Shown in pieces: positions 8,939 through 16,402 of a DNA stretch of 64,000 nucleotides. The DNA comes from Demequina subtropica (GTDB taxonomy: Bacteria; Actinomycetota; Actinomycetes; Actinomycetales; Demequinaceae): the NCBI RefSeq assembly GCF_000971235.1, contig NZ_BBMB01000004.1, positions 22,554 to 86,553 on the forward strand, written 5' to 3'. Made by a program: the position numbers and the translations under genes. The notes beneath the pieces were generated by a model. The model was given only the letters and a program-made list of their open reading frames with translations. It made no database searches and was not told the DNA's origin. Positions within the stretch are counted from its first letter, which is position 1. Each line of letters starts with the position of its first letter.

Positions 8939-9649
8939 GTGATCACCGTCCTCACCGGCGCGGGGCTGTCCACCGCCGCGGGCATCCCCGACTTCCGCGG
9001 CCCCCAGGGCGTGTGGACGCGGGATCCTGCGCGGGCGCGGCTGCTAGAGATCGACGTCTTCGTGGGGGACCGCGACGCGCGCGAGGAGGGGTGGCGCGAC
9101 TGGGCCGCGCACGCGGCATGGTCGGCACGGCCGTCAGCCGCGCATCGTGCCCTCGCGCGGCTGGTGGCCGAGGGGCGGTGCCGCGACGTGCTCACCCAGA
9201 ACATCGACGGCCTGCACCAGGCGGCGGGCACGCCGGACGATGCGGTGGTGGAGATGCACGGGAGCCTCGCCACGACCTCGTGCCTGGGGTGCGGTGCCTC
9301 CGTGCCCACGCACGAGGTGCTCGCGACGCTTGCGGACGAGCCCGATCCCCGCTGCGCGCGCTGCGAGGGGATCCTCAAGCCCGACGTCGTGTACTTCGGT
9401 GAGGCGCTGCGCGACGCCGACCTGCGGCGCGCCTCGCGCGCGGCGCGGACGTGCGACACGTTCGTCGCGATCGGCACCACGCTGCAGGTGTACCCGGTGG
9501 CGGCGCTCGCGGGGGAGGCGCTCGCGGCCGGCGCCGCGCTGGTCATCGTGAACGCGTCCCCGACCTCCTGGGATCGCGACGCATCGCTCGTGGTGCGCGA
9601 GCCGATCGAGGACGCTGTGCCGGCCCTCGTGGAGGAGTGGCTGGCCTGA
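8939..9649 (+). CDS. cobB: Sirtuin-family NAD-dependent protein deacylase
   Basis: 236 residues from the GTG at 8939, the only start that leaves the NAD fold intact and does not overlap the lipoprotein gene. The Rossmann motif GAGLSTAAGIPDFRG spans residues 7-21, QNID 87-90, and the catalytic His is 107 in EMHGSL. The zinc site is C115/C118 and C139/C142. The family removes acetyl or other acyl groups from lysines using NAD; the acyl preference is not evident, since the class III Tyr/Arg pair cannot be placed with certainty by eye. A CATGAT box lies 6 nt before the start. Confidence 0.92.
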   Translation: MITVLTGAGLSTAAGIPDFRGPQGVWTRDPARARLLEIDVFVGDRDAREEGWRDWAAHAAWSARPSAAHRALARLVAEGRCRDVLTQNIDGLHQAAGTPDDAVVEMHGSLATTSCLGCGASVPTHEVLATLADEPDPRCARCEGILKPDVVYFGEALRDADLRRASRAARTCDTFVAIGTTLQVYPVAALAGEALAAGAALVIVNASPTSWDRDASLVVREPIEDAVPALVEEWLA

Positions 9650-9667
9650 CGCCCCGTGCGGGCGGCG

Positions 9668-10012
9668 TCAGCGGGGCGTGTCCGCCACGTCGACGCTGAA
9701 GTCGTAGCTGGTGCCGTCGACCGCGGTGATGGTGACGATCGTGTCGTACACCGCATCCTCGCCGTCGACGCTGAGCGCGCAGACCACGGTCTCGTTGACC
9801 ACGATGTCGACCGGCTCGTCGCCGCAGTCCATGTGCGGCGGGGCGTCGGAGCCGACCTCCTCCTGGAGCGCCGTGGCGACCTTGTCGGCGAGGCTGTCGG
9901 CATCGACGGTGAGGTTGACGCTCGCGGTGCAGGCCGCGAGCGCAGACGTCACCAGCGTCGCGCCGAGAGCGACCGCCGCCGCACGGCCTGCGTGGTGGGC
10001 ACAGCGGGTCAT
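9668..10012 (-). CDS. DUF4333 lipoprotein
   Basis: 114 residues. A signal sequence ends in LAAC with lipidated Cys28. The mature part carries the DUF4333 pattern: a central CGDEPVDIVVNETVVCAL with a probable disulfide, then VDGTSYDFSVDV. DUF4333 proteins are small actinobacterial surface proteins of unknown function. It converges on the sirtuin gene with 18 bp between stops. Confidence 0.8.
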   Translation of the reverse strand: MTRCAHHAGRAAAVALGATLVTSALAACTASVNLTVDADSLADKVATALQEEVGSDAPPHMDCGDEPVDIVVNETVVCALSVDGEDAVYDTIVTITAVDGTSYDFSVDVADTPR

Positions 10013-10080
10013 GGGTCGGCTGCCTCCTCAGGCGTCGGTCCGCCCAGTGTGGCATGGGGCGGGCCGGCCGCGACGCTCCT

Positions 10081-10107
10081 TCCTACCGTGGTCGTACCCC
10101 GGTAGGA
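10081..10107. promoter_or_regulatory. Candidate operator and promoter of the mazEF-like pair
   Basis: Perfect 8-nt arms TCCTACCG (10081-10088) and CGGTAGGA (10100-10107) overlap the TAGGAT -10 box (10103-10108), which lies 6 nt before the antitoxin ATG. Autorepression through such a site is usual for ribbon-helix-helix antitoxins; here it is inferred. Confidence 0.5.
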
Positions 10108-10114
10108 TCGCCGT

Positions 10115-10348
10115 ATGGCCGTCAAGCTGAGCATCAGCCTCCCCGACGAGGACGTTCGCGTGATCGACGCGCTGATCGCGTCGGGCGCGGCTCCCAACCG
10201 CTCCGCCGCGGTGCACTCCGCGATCGAGCATCTGGTCGAGGCCGAGCGGGAGCGTGCGCTCGCGGACCAGCTCGTCGAGGCGATGAGCGAGTGGAGCTCC
10301 TCGGGCGAGCGGGACGTGTGGGACGCTGTCGCCGGAGACGGCGTGTGA
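10115..10348 (+). CDS. Ribbon-helix-helix antitoxin (MazE-like)
   Basis: 77 residues. The N-terminal strand VKLSISLPDEDVRVID followed by helices with NRSAAVHSAIEHLV is a ribbon-helix-helix DNA-binding domain. The acidic/tryptophan C-terminal tail (WSSSGERDVWDAV) is the part expected to wrap the toxin. Its stop overlaps the toxin start (GTGA). The palindrome over its promoter fits autoregulation. Confidence 0.88.
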   Translation: MAVKLSISLPDEDVRVIDALIASGAAPNRSAAVHSAIEHLVEAERERALADQLVEAMSEWSSSGERDVWDAVAGDGV

Positions 10349-10686
10349 GGGGAGAGATCTGGCGCGCCGACCTGGACCCGGCGCGCGGGTTCGAGTCTGC
10401 GAAGGTGCGACCGGTGCTGATCGTGGGGCGGCCGACGCTGGTCGCCGCCGCCATGCGGATGGGCGGGACGGTGACGGTGGTGCCGCTCACGTCGAGCGTC
10501 GCCAAGGTGTTCGACTTCCAGGTGCTGCTGCCCGCGGGAACGGGCGGGCTCGAGGTCGACTCGAAGGCGCAGGCCGAGCAGATCCGGACGCTGAGCGTCT
10601 CCCGGCTCCTGGCGCGGGTCGGAGCGGTGCCGTCCGAGGTGTCCGCGCGGGTGGACGCGGCGATCCGGCTCTACCTGGGGCTGTGA
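10345..10686 (+). CDS. MazF-family endoribonuclease toxin
   Basis: 113 residues from GTG 10345, which overlaps the antitoxin stop. MazF/PemK hallmarks are the N-terminal GEIWRADLDPARGFE, then VRPVLIVGRP, the VVPLTSSV strand and a C-terminal KAQAEQIRTLS. The family cleaves single-stranded mRNA at short motifs; the motif here is unknown. The pair sits between a lipoprotein and menB and has the base composition of its surroundings, so there is no sign of recent arrival. Confidence 0.9.
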   Translation: MRGEIWRADLDPARGFESAKVRPVLIVGRPTLVAAAMRMGGTVTVVPLTSSVAKVFDFQVLLPAGTGGLEVDSKAQAEQIRTLSVSRLLARVGAVPSEVSARVDAAIRLYLGL

Positions 10687-10693
10687 CAGGCGC

Positions 10694-11623
10694 TCAGTAC
10701 GCGTACGGGAACCTGGTCCAGTCCGGGTCGCGGCGCTCGAGGAACGCGTCGCGACCCTCCTGCGCCTCCTCCGTCATGTACGCCATGCGGGTCGCCTCGC
10801 CGGCGAAGACCTGCTGGCCCGCGAGCCCGTCGTCCGCGAGGTTGAAGGCGAACTTCAGCATGCGGATGGCCTGCGGCGACTTGGTGGCGACGATGCGCGC
10901 GTACTCGAGCGCGCGCGCCTCGAGCTCGGCGTGCGGCACGGACTCGTTGACGCCGCCCCAGCGCTCCGCATCGTCCGCCGAGTACTCGCGTGCCAGGAAG
11001 AAGATCTCCCGCGCGCGCTTGTCCCCGACCTGGCGGGCGAGCAGCGCGCTGCCGTAGCCCGCGTCGAAGGACCCCACGTTGGCGTCGGTCTGCTTGAAGC
11101 GCGCGTGCTCGCGGCTCGCGATCGACAGGTCGCTCACCACGTGCAGCGAGTGCCCGCCGCCCGCGGCCCAGCCGTTGACCGCGGCGATGACCACCTTGGG
11201 GGAGTGCCGCATGAGGCGCTGCACCTCGAGGATGTGGAGGCGTCCGCCGTACGCGGGCGCGTCCGCGGCGGTGCCCTCGTAGAGGTAGCCGTCGCGGCCA
11301 CGGATGCGCTGGTCGCCGCCCGAGCAGAAGGCGTGGACTCCGTCCGCGGCGGGTCCGTTGCCCGTGAGGACGATCGCCGCGACATCCACCGTCTGGCGCG
11401 CGTGGTCGAGTGCGCGGTAGAGCTCGTCGACCGTCTGGGGGCGGAACGCGTTGCGCACCTCGGGCCGGTTGAAGGCGATGCGCACGGCGGGGAGGTCGCG
11501 CTCACCGTCCTCGGACCGGGCCACCCAGCGGTGGTACGTGATGTCCGAGTCGGGGAAGCCGTCCACGGCTCGCCACTGCGTGGGGTCCATGAGGTCGGAG
11601 ACCTGCGCCGGGATGTCGCTCAT
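10694..11623 (-). CDS. menB: 1,4-dihydroxy-2-naphthoyl-CoA synthase
   Basis: Crotonase-fold enzyme that closes the second ring by Dieckmann-type condensation of o-succinylbenzoyl-CoA. 309 residues from ATG 11623. Family features are AFNRPEVRNAFRP, the oxyanion-hole region HAFCSGGDQRIRGRDGYLYEG and the conserved C-terminal EGRDAFLERRDPDW. The frame continues upstream, but ATG 11623 is preceded by TACCCT at 6 nt and gives the usual length. Confidence 0.96.
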   Translation of the reverse strand: MSDIPAQVSDLMDPTQWRAVDGFPDSDITYHRWVARSEDGERDLPAVRIAFNRPEVRNAFRPQTVDELYRALDHARQTVDVAAIVLTGNGPAADGVHAFCSGGDQRIRGRDGYLYEGTAADAPAYGGRLHILEVQRLMRHSPKVVIAAVNGWAAGGGHSLHVVSDLSIASREHARFKQTDANVGSFDAGYGSALLARQVGDKRAREIFFLAREYSADDAERWGGVNESVPHAELEARALEYARIVATKSPQAIRMLKFAFNLADDGLAGQQVFAGEATRMAYMTEEAQEGRDAFLERRDPDWTRFPYAY

Positions 11624-11629
11624 GGCGCC

Positions 11630-11635
11630 AGGGTA
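11630..11635 (-). promoter_or_regulatory. -10 box TACCCT of menB (leaderless type)
   Basis: TACCCT on the minus strand, 6 nt before the menB ATG; the same box and spacing recur before the menF-fusion gene. Confidence 0.5.
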
Positions 11636-11741
11636 GTAGGGGCCTGGCGCGCCGGCGGGAGGGGACGATGCGGCACCCACCCCAACCATTCCGCCCCATC
11701 GTGACGTGGGTGGAGTAGAAAGGCCGCCAAGAGGGGGATGG

Positions 11742-12293
11742 ATGAAGGACGACCCAGTGCTCGATGCTCTTCTCGAGCTTCGGTACGCGGCGCTCGTGGG
11801 CTACGCGACGCTCGTGTCCGGCGCGCGCCAGGACGCGGAGGACCTGGTGCACGACGCGATCGTGGCGGTGTTCTCCAAGCGTCGGCGCTTCGACTCGGTC
11901 GAGCACGCGCACGCGTATGTGCTGCGTGCGATCGCATCGCGGCACGTCGACGCGGTGCGGAAGCGCTCGCGGAGGCTCGGCCGCGAGACGTGGGTGGCAT
12001 CGCGGCAGCCGGCCTCCGTCGCCGGTCCCGAGGACGGGGTGGCGGGCGACGATGCGGTGGTCGCTGCGCTCGCGATGCTGGCCCCGCGCGAGAGGGCGTG
12101 CGTGGTGATGCGGCACCTGGCGGACCAGTCAGTCGCCGAGACCGCGCACGCTCTCGGGATCAGCGCAGGAGCGGTGAAGCGCTACACCTCGGACGGGCTG
12201 GCGGCGCTCGTGAGGTCGGGCCTGGTGACGCAAGAGGCCGCCGGGGCCTCGGATACGGAGAAGGTCGACCTGAAGATCGGAGGCGCGCGATGA
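11742..12293 (+). CDS. ECF-type sigma-70 family RNA polymerase sigma factor
   Basis: 183 residues from ATG 11742, which follows a strong GAGGGGG at 4-5 nt. Region 2 shows DAEDLVHDAIVAVFSKRRRF (core-binding and -10 recognition). Region 4 shows LAPRERACVVMRHLADQSVAETAHALGIS with the helix-turn-helix. No anti-sigma zinc motif follows; instead the downstream gene, overlapping by ATGA, encodes a one-pass membrane protein. The same two-gene arrangement occurs at 60119-61662 with a clearly paralogous sigma factor. CCAACCATTCCGC at 11682 resembles a motif upstream of the paralogue. Confidence 0.88.
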   Translation: MKDDPVLDALLELRYAALVGYATLVSGARQDAEDLVHDAIVAVFSKRRRFDSVEHAHAYVLRAIASRHVDAVRKRSRRLGRETWVASRQPASVAGPEDGVAGDDAVVAALAMLAPRERACVVMRHLADQSVAETAHALGISAGAVKRYTSDGLAALVRSGLVTQEAAGASDTEKVDLKIGGAR

Positions 12294-13702
12294 ACGAGCT
12301 CCACGACATGCTGCGCGGCGCGAGCGAGGCCGCAGGCCGGGGCGCGTCGGCGGACGCTGGGGATCGCGCCGAGCTTCGACGCCGCGTCGGCGCTGCGCGG
12401 CGGCGCTCGACCATGGGATCGGTGGCGGCAGCGCTCGCGGGGGTGCTGGCGGTCGGAGCGACCACGATGGCGATCGCGTCCGGCGGCTCCCGCGACGTAC
12501 CACCGGCGTCGACGACCCCCTCGAGCTCGGCGACGTCGAGAGCCGATGCGTCGGTCGGCACCGAGACGTGGCACCTGGGCGACATCGGTCTCACCGGGGA
12601 CCCGGTGCTCATGCCGCTCGCCGGCGGCGACGGCGTCCTCGAGCTCACGACGTGGAGCACCGAGCAGTTCGAGCAGCTGGGGGTCGAAGGCTACGACTAC
12701 GCGGACCGGCCCGTGCTCGACCCGGTCGCCGCCGAGGACCTGGCGGGCTACGGCGAGGGGTGGGCCTTCGTCGAGGACGAGCTCACCGACGATCAGGGCG
12801 CCGCGACGGAGTCGGTGCTGCTCCTCGCGGCTCCGGATGGGACCGCGGTCCCGGTGGCCGACCTCGCCGCGATAGCCGACGGGCTGGGCATCGGCGGCGG
12901 GCTCTTCGTCGCGGACATCGCAGGGTCCGCGGACGCGCCGGAGGTGCTGGTCAGCCTCGAGGGAGAGGGGGGCGCCTTCCTCGTGTGGATGGATCTCGCC
13001 TCGGGGACCACTTGGGTGATGACGCTCGGCGACTCGGTGCGGGCGAGCGCGATCTCGTGGCGGGGGGGCAGCGACTGGATGGTCTGGGGCTACGCGGATG
13101 GCACGCCTCTGGCCATGGTGCTGGGCGCCCAGGTCGACGGGCTGACCTGGACGGTGAACCACGCGTGGGTGCCGTGGGCCGCGGACACCCGGGACTTCGG
13201 CGGGCTCGTCACTGGCTCGGGGCTTGTCACCGCGTACCTCGGCGACTCCTCGCTGCTGGTCGCCCGCTCCGACGACGGTCGCGATGAGGCCTACCTCGTG
13301 GACCGACTGTGGGGCGTGATCGGCCGCTCGGGCGACTGCTACCTGGTGGACCTGGCGGACGGCATCGGCTGCGTGGATGTGCCGACGGGCGAGGTGTCCG
13401 CGCCGGACGACCTGCCCGAGCCCTCGGGCGGGTCTGGTCTCGCCGCGCTCGGGGACGGGTACTTGGAGGGCCCCGCCGTCGAGTCGGGCGGGAGCACCGC
13501 CGTCTGGCATCGTCCCGACGGCGACACGGAGATCACGATCGACGCGGACGCGTCCGTCGGCTACGGCGGCCTGGGGGAGCACGTCTGGCTCGATCAGGAC
13601 GCAGTGGGGGTGATCGGCACGGACGGTGTGTACCGCGGCGTCGACCTCCCGCTCGACGACGGCAGCCGTGCCCACGGCGCGTACGCCCACCCCGTCGGGT
13701 GA
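12290..13702 (+). CDS. Single-pass membrane protein, candidate sensor/anti-sigma partner
   Basis: 470 residues from ATG 12290, coupled to the sigma gene. The N-terminal ~40 residues are cytoplasmic and Arg-rich near the membrane (RRRVGAARRRS), followed by a membrane helix at about 43-63, then a Ser/Thr-rich linker and a ~380-residue extracytoplasmic domain rich in Asp, Gly and Trp that may be a beta-propeller. No catalytic motif was recognised. Position and topology suggest regulation of the adjacent sigma factor, but no known anti-sigma domain was identified. It resembles the product at 60655 in layout rather than in obvious sequence. Confidence 0.7.
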   Translation: MNELHDMLRGASEAAGRGASADAGDRAELRRRVGAARRRSTMGSVAAALAGVLAVGATTMAIASGGSRDVPPASTTPSSSATSRADASVGTETWHLGDIGLTGDPVLMPLAGGDGVLELTTWSTEQFEQLGVEGYDYADRPVLDPVAAEDLAGYGEGWAFVEDELTDDQGAATESVLLLAAPDGTAVPVADLAAIADGLGIGGGLFVADIAGSADAPEVLVSLEGEGGAFLVWMDLASGTTWVMTLGDSVRASAISWRGGSDWMVWGYADGTPLAMVLGAQVDGLTWTVNHAWVPWAADTRDFGGLVTGSGLVTAYLGDSSLLVARSDDGRDEAYLVDRLWGVIGRSGDCYLVDLADGIGCVDVPTGEVSAPDDLPEPSGGSGLAALGDGYLEGPAVESGGSTAVWHRPDGDTEITIDADASVGYGGLGEHVWLDQDAVGVIGTDGVYRGVDLPLDDGSRAHGAYAHPVG

Positions 13703-13731
13703 GCGGCACGGGGGTGGCGTGACGCTCGCCC

Positions 13732-13737
13732 TAGGCT
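13732..13737 (+). promoter_or_regulatory. -10 box TAGGCT of menC-menD (leaderless type)
   Basis: TAGGCT, 6 nt before the menC ATG, with no Shine-Dalgarno sequence in the gap. Confidence 0.5.
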
Positions 13738-13743
13738 GAGCCC

Positions 13744-14631
13744 ATGGAGTTCCGCCCGTTCCGCGTCGCGCTGTCGACGCGCTTCCGTGGCGTCACCGAG
13801 CGCCACGGCGTCCTGATCCGCGGCACCGGCCCCGATGGGCGGGACGCCTGGGGCGAGTACTCCCCGTTCGACGACTACACCCCCGAGCGCGCGTCCCGCT
13901 GGTGGGAGGCGGCGATGGAGGCGGCCCGCGGCGAGTGGGCCGCGCCGGTGCGGGACCTGGTGCCGGTCAACAGCATCGTCCCCGAGCTCCCGGCCGGGCG
14001 TGCCGCGCAGCTCGCGAAGGCGGGCGGCTGCACCACCGCCAAGGTCAAGGTCGCGGGCACCGGCGGCTGGCGGGACGATGTGCGGCGCGTCGAGGCCGTC
14101 GCCGTCGCCCTGGGCCCGGGGGGACGCGTGCGCGTCGACGCGAACGGCGCGTGGGACGTCGACACCGCGGTGACGGTGCTCAAGGAGCTGGACGCCGCCG
14201 CACGCGCGGGCGGAGGCCCGGGCCTCGAGTACGTCGAGCAGCCGTGCCGCACGGTCGCGGAGCTCGCCGAGGTCCGGCGCCGCACGGACGTGCTGGTCGC
14301 CGCCGACGAGTCCGTCCGGATCCCGGGCGATGCCGACGAGGTGATGCGCGCCGGCGCCGCCGACATCCTGGTCCTCAAGGTCGCTCCGATGGGCGGTGTC
14401 CGCCACTGCCTCGACGTGGTGGACCGCTACGCGGTGCCGATCGTCGTCTCGAGCGCGATGGAGTCCTCGGTCGGGCTCGCGGCGGGCGTCGCGCTCGCGC
14501 GCGCGGTACCCGAGCTGCCCTATGCGTGCGGGCTGGGCACGGGCGAGCTGCTCGCGGAGGACACCGTGCGCGAGACCATCGTTCCCCGCGGCGGGTACAT
14601 CGGGCCGGTCACGCTGGACGTGATCGCATGA
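13744..14631 (+). CDS. menC: o-succinylbenzoate synthase
   Basis: Enolase-superfamily dehydratase making o-succinylbenzoate from SHCHC. 295 residues. Catalytic KxK at K100/K102 (TTAKVKV), metal ligands D132 (VDANG), E165 (EYVEQP) and D188 (AADES), and general base K212 (LKVAPMGG) are all present, which separates it from non-catalytic relatives. Its stop overlaps menD (ATGA). The MenH step that supplies its substrate is not encoded in the window. Confidence 0.95.
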   Translation: MEFRPFRVALSTRFRGVTERHGVLIRGTGPDGRDAWGEYSPFDDYTPERASRWWEAAMEAARGEWAAPVRDLVPVNSIVPELPAGRAAQLAKAGGCTTAKVKVAGTGGWRDDVRRVEAVAVALGPGGRVRVDANGAWDVDTAVTVLKELDAAARAGGGPGLEYVEQPCRTVAELAEVRRRTDVLVAADESVRIPGDADEVMRAGAADILVLKVAPMGGVRHCLDVVDRYAVPIVVSSAMESSVGLAAGVALARAVPELPYACGLGTGELLAEDTVRETIVPRGGYIGPVTLDVIA

Positions 14632-16280
14632 GCGAGCATCCGTCCGGGGCCTTCGCGCGAGCGATGGTCGCGGCGCTCGTCGAGCGCGGCGTCGAGGACT
14701 ATGTGCTGAGCCCGGGTTCGCGCTCGGGACCGCTCGCGCATGCGCTCGCGGAGGCCGGCGCGGAGAACCCGCCGCTCGGGGCGCCGCGCGTCGAGCTCCA
14801 TGTCCGCATCGACGAGCGGTCCGCGGCCTTCCTCGCCCTCGGTATCGCGCGCGGACGTGCCGCCGCGGGTGACCCGCGCCCCGTCGCGATCGTCACCACG
14901 TCCGGGACCGCCGTGGGCAATCTGCTGCCGGCCGTCATGGAGGCGCACCACTCGGGTGTGCCGCTGCTGCTGCTCACGGCGGACAGGCCGGCGGAGCTGC
15001 GTGGGGTCGGGGCGAACCAGACCACGGACCAGGTGGGCATCTTCGGCGGCTTCGTGCGCTGGGAGGCGGATGTCCCCGCCACCGACCTCGGCGCGCGACC
15101 CGACCGGGTGACCGCGCTCGCGGAGAGGGCAGTGCGCGCCGCGCTGGGCGACCGCGCGCGCGAGGACATGGCGGCCGCGCCGGGACCGGTGCATCTCAAC
15201 GTCGCGTTCCGGGAGCCGCTCGGCGCCGATGGCGGCGTGTGGCACGATCCGCCGCGCCTGCCCACGCCCACCGGCGGCATCCCTGTGGTCGCCGATCGGA
15301 GCGAGCCCGCGCCGCTGCCAGTGGTCGCGCGCGGCGTGGTGATCGCGGGCGACGGCGCGGGCGATCTCGCTCGCCAGGTGGCCGAGGCCCACGGCTGGCC
15401 GCTGCTCGCCGAGCCGACCTCGCTCGCGCGCTCCGGCTCCCACTGCATCCCCGACTACGTGCGCCTGCTCGAGTCGCCGCAGGGCGCCGCGCTCGCGGCA
15501 CGGGTGCATCAGGTGGTGGTGATCGGCAGGCCCACGCTCACCCGCCCCGTGCAGGCGCTCATCGCGCGTGCCCCCGCGCTCATCGTGGCGCGGTTCGGTG
15601 CCCGCTGGCGCGAGGCGCCGCCGCATGCTCAGCGGGTCGACAGGGACGTGCCCTCGTCGTGGCTGTGGTCGGTCGCGCCGGACGATGCCGACCCCGCCTG
15701 GCTCGCCGAGTGGAGGTCCGCCGGTGCGCGGGTCCACGCGCCCGAGGGGTGGGGCCCTCGGGTCGCCGCGGTCACGTTCGCGCAGTCGCTCGGCCCGGAC
15801 GTGTGGGGCGTGGTGGGCTCATCCGGGCCGGTACGAGCCCTCGATCGGTTCATGCCGGCCGCGCCCGCGGGCGCCTCGCCAGTGCTGATCGCCAACCGGG
15901 GGCTGGCCGGCATCGACGGGACCCTCTCCACGGCCGCGGGCGTCGCCTTCGGCTCCGGTCGCGCGGTGCACGCGCTCATGGGGGACGTGACGTTCCTCCA
16001 CGAGGCGGGCGGGCTGCTCGTGGGGCCGCGCGAGCGGCGGCCGCGCCTGCGCATCGTGGTGGTGAACGACGGCGGCGGGACCATCTTTTCGGGCCTCGAG
16101 CACTCGGCCGCGCCTCCGGAGAACCTCGAGCGCGTGTTCACCACGCCCCACGGCGCCGCGCTAGGGCCGCTCTGCGAGGGCTACCGCGTCCCGCATCGTG
16201 CCGTCCGCTCGGCGGGCGAGCTGGCGGAGGCGCTCGCCGAGCCCGTGACGTCGCTCGAGGTGATCGAGGCGGTCGTCTGA
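14628..16280 (+). CDS. menD: SEPHCHC synthase (MenD)
   Basis: Thiamine-diphosphate enzyme condensing isochorismate with 2-oxoglutarate. 550 residues from the ATG overlapping menC. The N-terminal pyrimidine-binding domain has VLSPGSRSGPLAHAL and a Glu-containing strand (HVRIDERSAAFLALG). The C-terminal diphosphate-binding domain has MGDVTFLHEAGG and VVVNDGGGTIFSGLE. Coupled to menC, so the product is processed by the neighbouring enzyme after MenH. Confidence 0.96.
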   Translation: MSEHPSGAFARAMVAALVERGVEDYVLSPGSRSGPLAHALAEAGAENPPLGAPRVELHVRIDERSAAFLALGIARGRAAAGDPRPVAIVTTSGTAVGNLLPAVMEAHHSGVPLLLLTADRPAELRGVGANQTTDQVGIFGGFVRWEADVPATDLGARPDRVTALAERAVRAALGDRAREDMAAAPGPVHLNVAFREPLGADGGVWHDPPRLPTPTGGIPVVADRSEPAPLPVVARGVVIAGDGAGDLARQVAEAHGWPLLAEPTSLARSGSHCIPDYVRLLESPQGAALAARVHQVVVIGRPTLTRPVQALIARAPALIVARFGARWREAPPHAQRVDRDVPSSWLWSVAPDDADPAWLAEWRSAGARVHAPEGWGPRVAAVTFAQSLGPDVWGVVGSSGPVRALDRFMPAAPAGASPVLIANRGLAGIDGTLSTAAGVAFGSGRAVHALMGDVTFLHEAGGLLVGPRERRPRLRIVVVNDGGGTIFSGLEHSAAPPENLERVFTTPHGAALGPLCEGYRVPHRAVRSAGELAEALAEPVTSLEVIEAVV

Positions 16281-16330
16281 CCCGTCGCATCGTTCCGGGC
16301 CCCGGGGGTGAACGCACATACCGTCACATA

Positions 16331-16358
16331 GGGCCATAATGGATGGTCATTCTGGCCC
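16331..16358. promoter_or_regulatory. Inverted repeat between menD and the first acyltransferase gene
   Basis: Arms GGGCCATAATG (16331-16341) and CATTCTGGCCC (16348-16358) match at 10 of 11 positions around a 6-nt loop. The left arm contains CATAAT, a possible -10 box 62 nt before the next start. No T-run follows, so an operator is as likely as a terminator. A second CATAAT (18564-18569) lies at a similar distance before the paralogous gene. Confidence 0.4.
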
Positions 16359-16402
16359 CGTGATGTCGGCGGCCGCGAGCCACGCCACGAGAGTCCTTCA
16401 CG

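Noticed and set aside
10385..10405. GGTTCGAGTC, like a tRNA T-loop
   Set aside because: It lies inside the MazF coding sequence and no cloverleaf can be formed around it.
11738..13702. A 654-codon frame that would fuse the sigma region to the membrane protein
   Set aside because: Its first 184 codons are an out-of-frame reading of the sigma gene; the real second gene starts at 12290 with an ATGA overlap.
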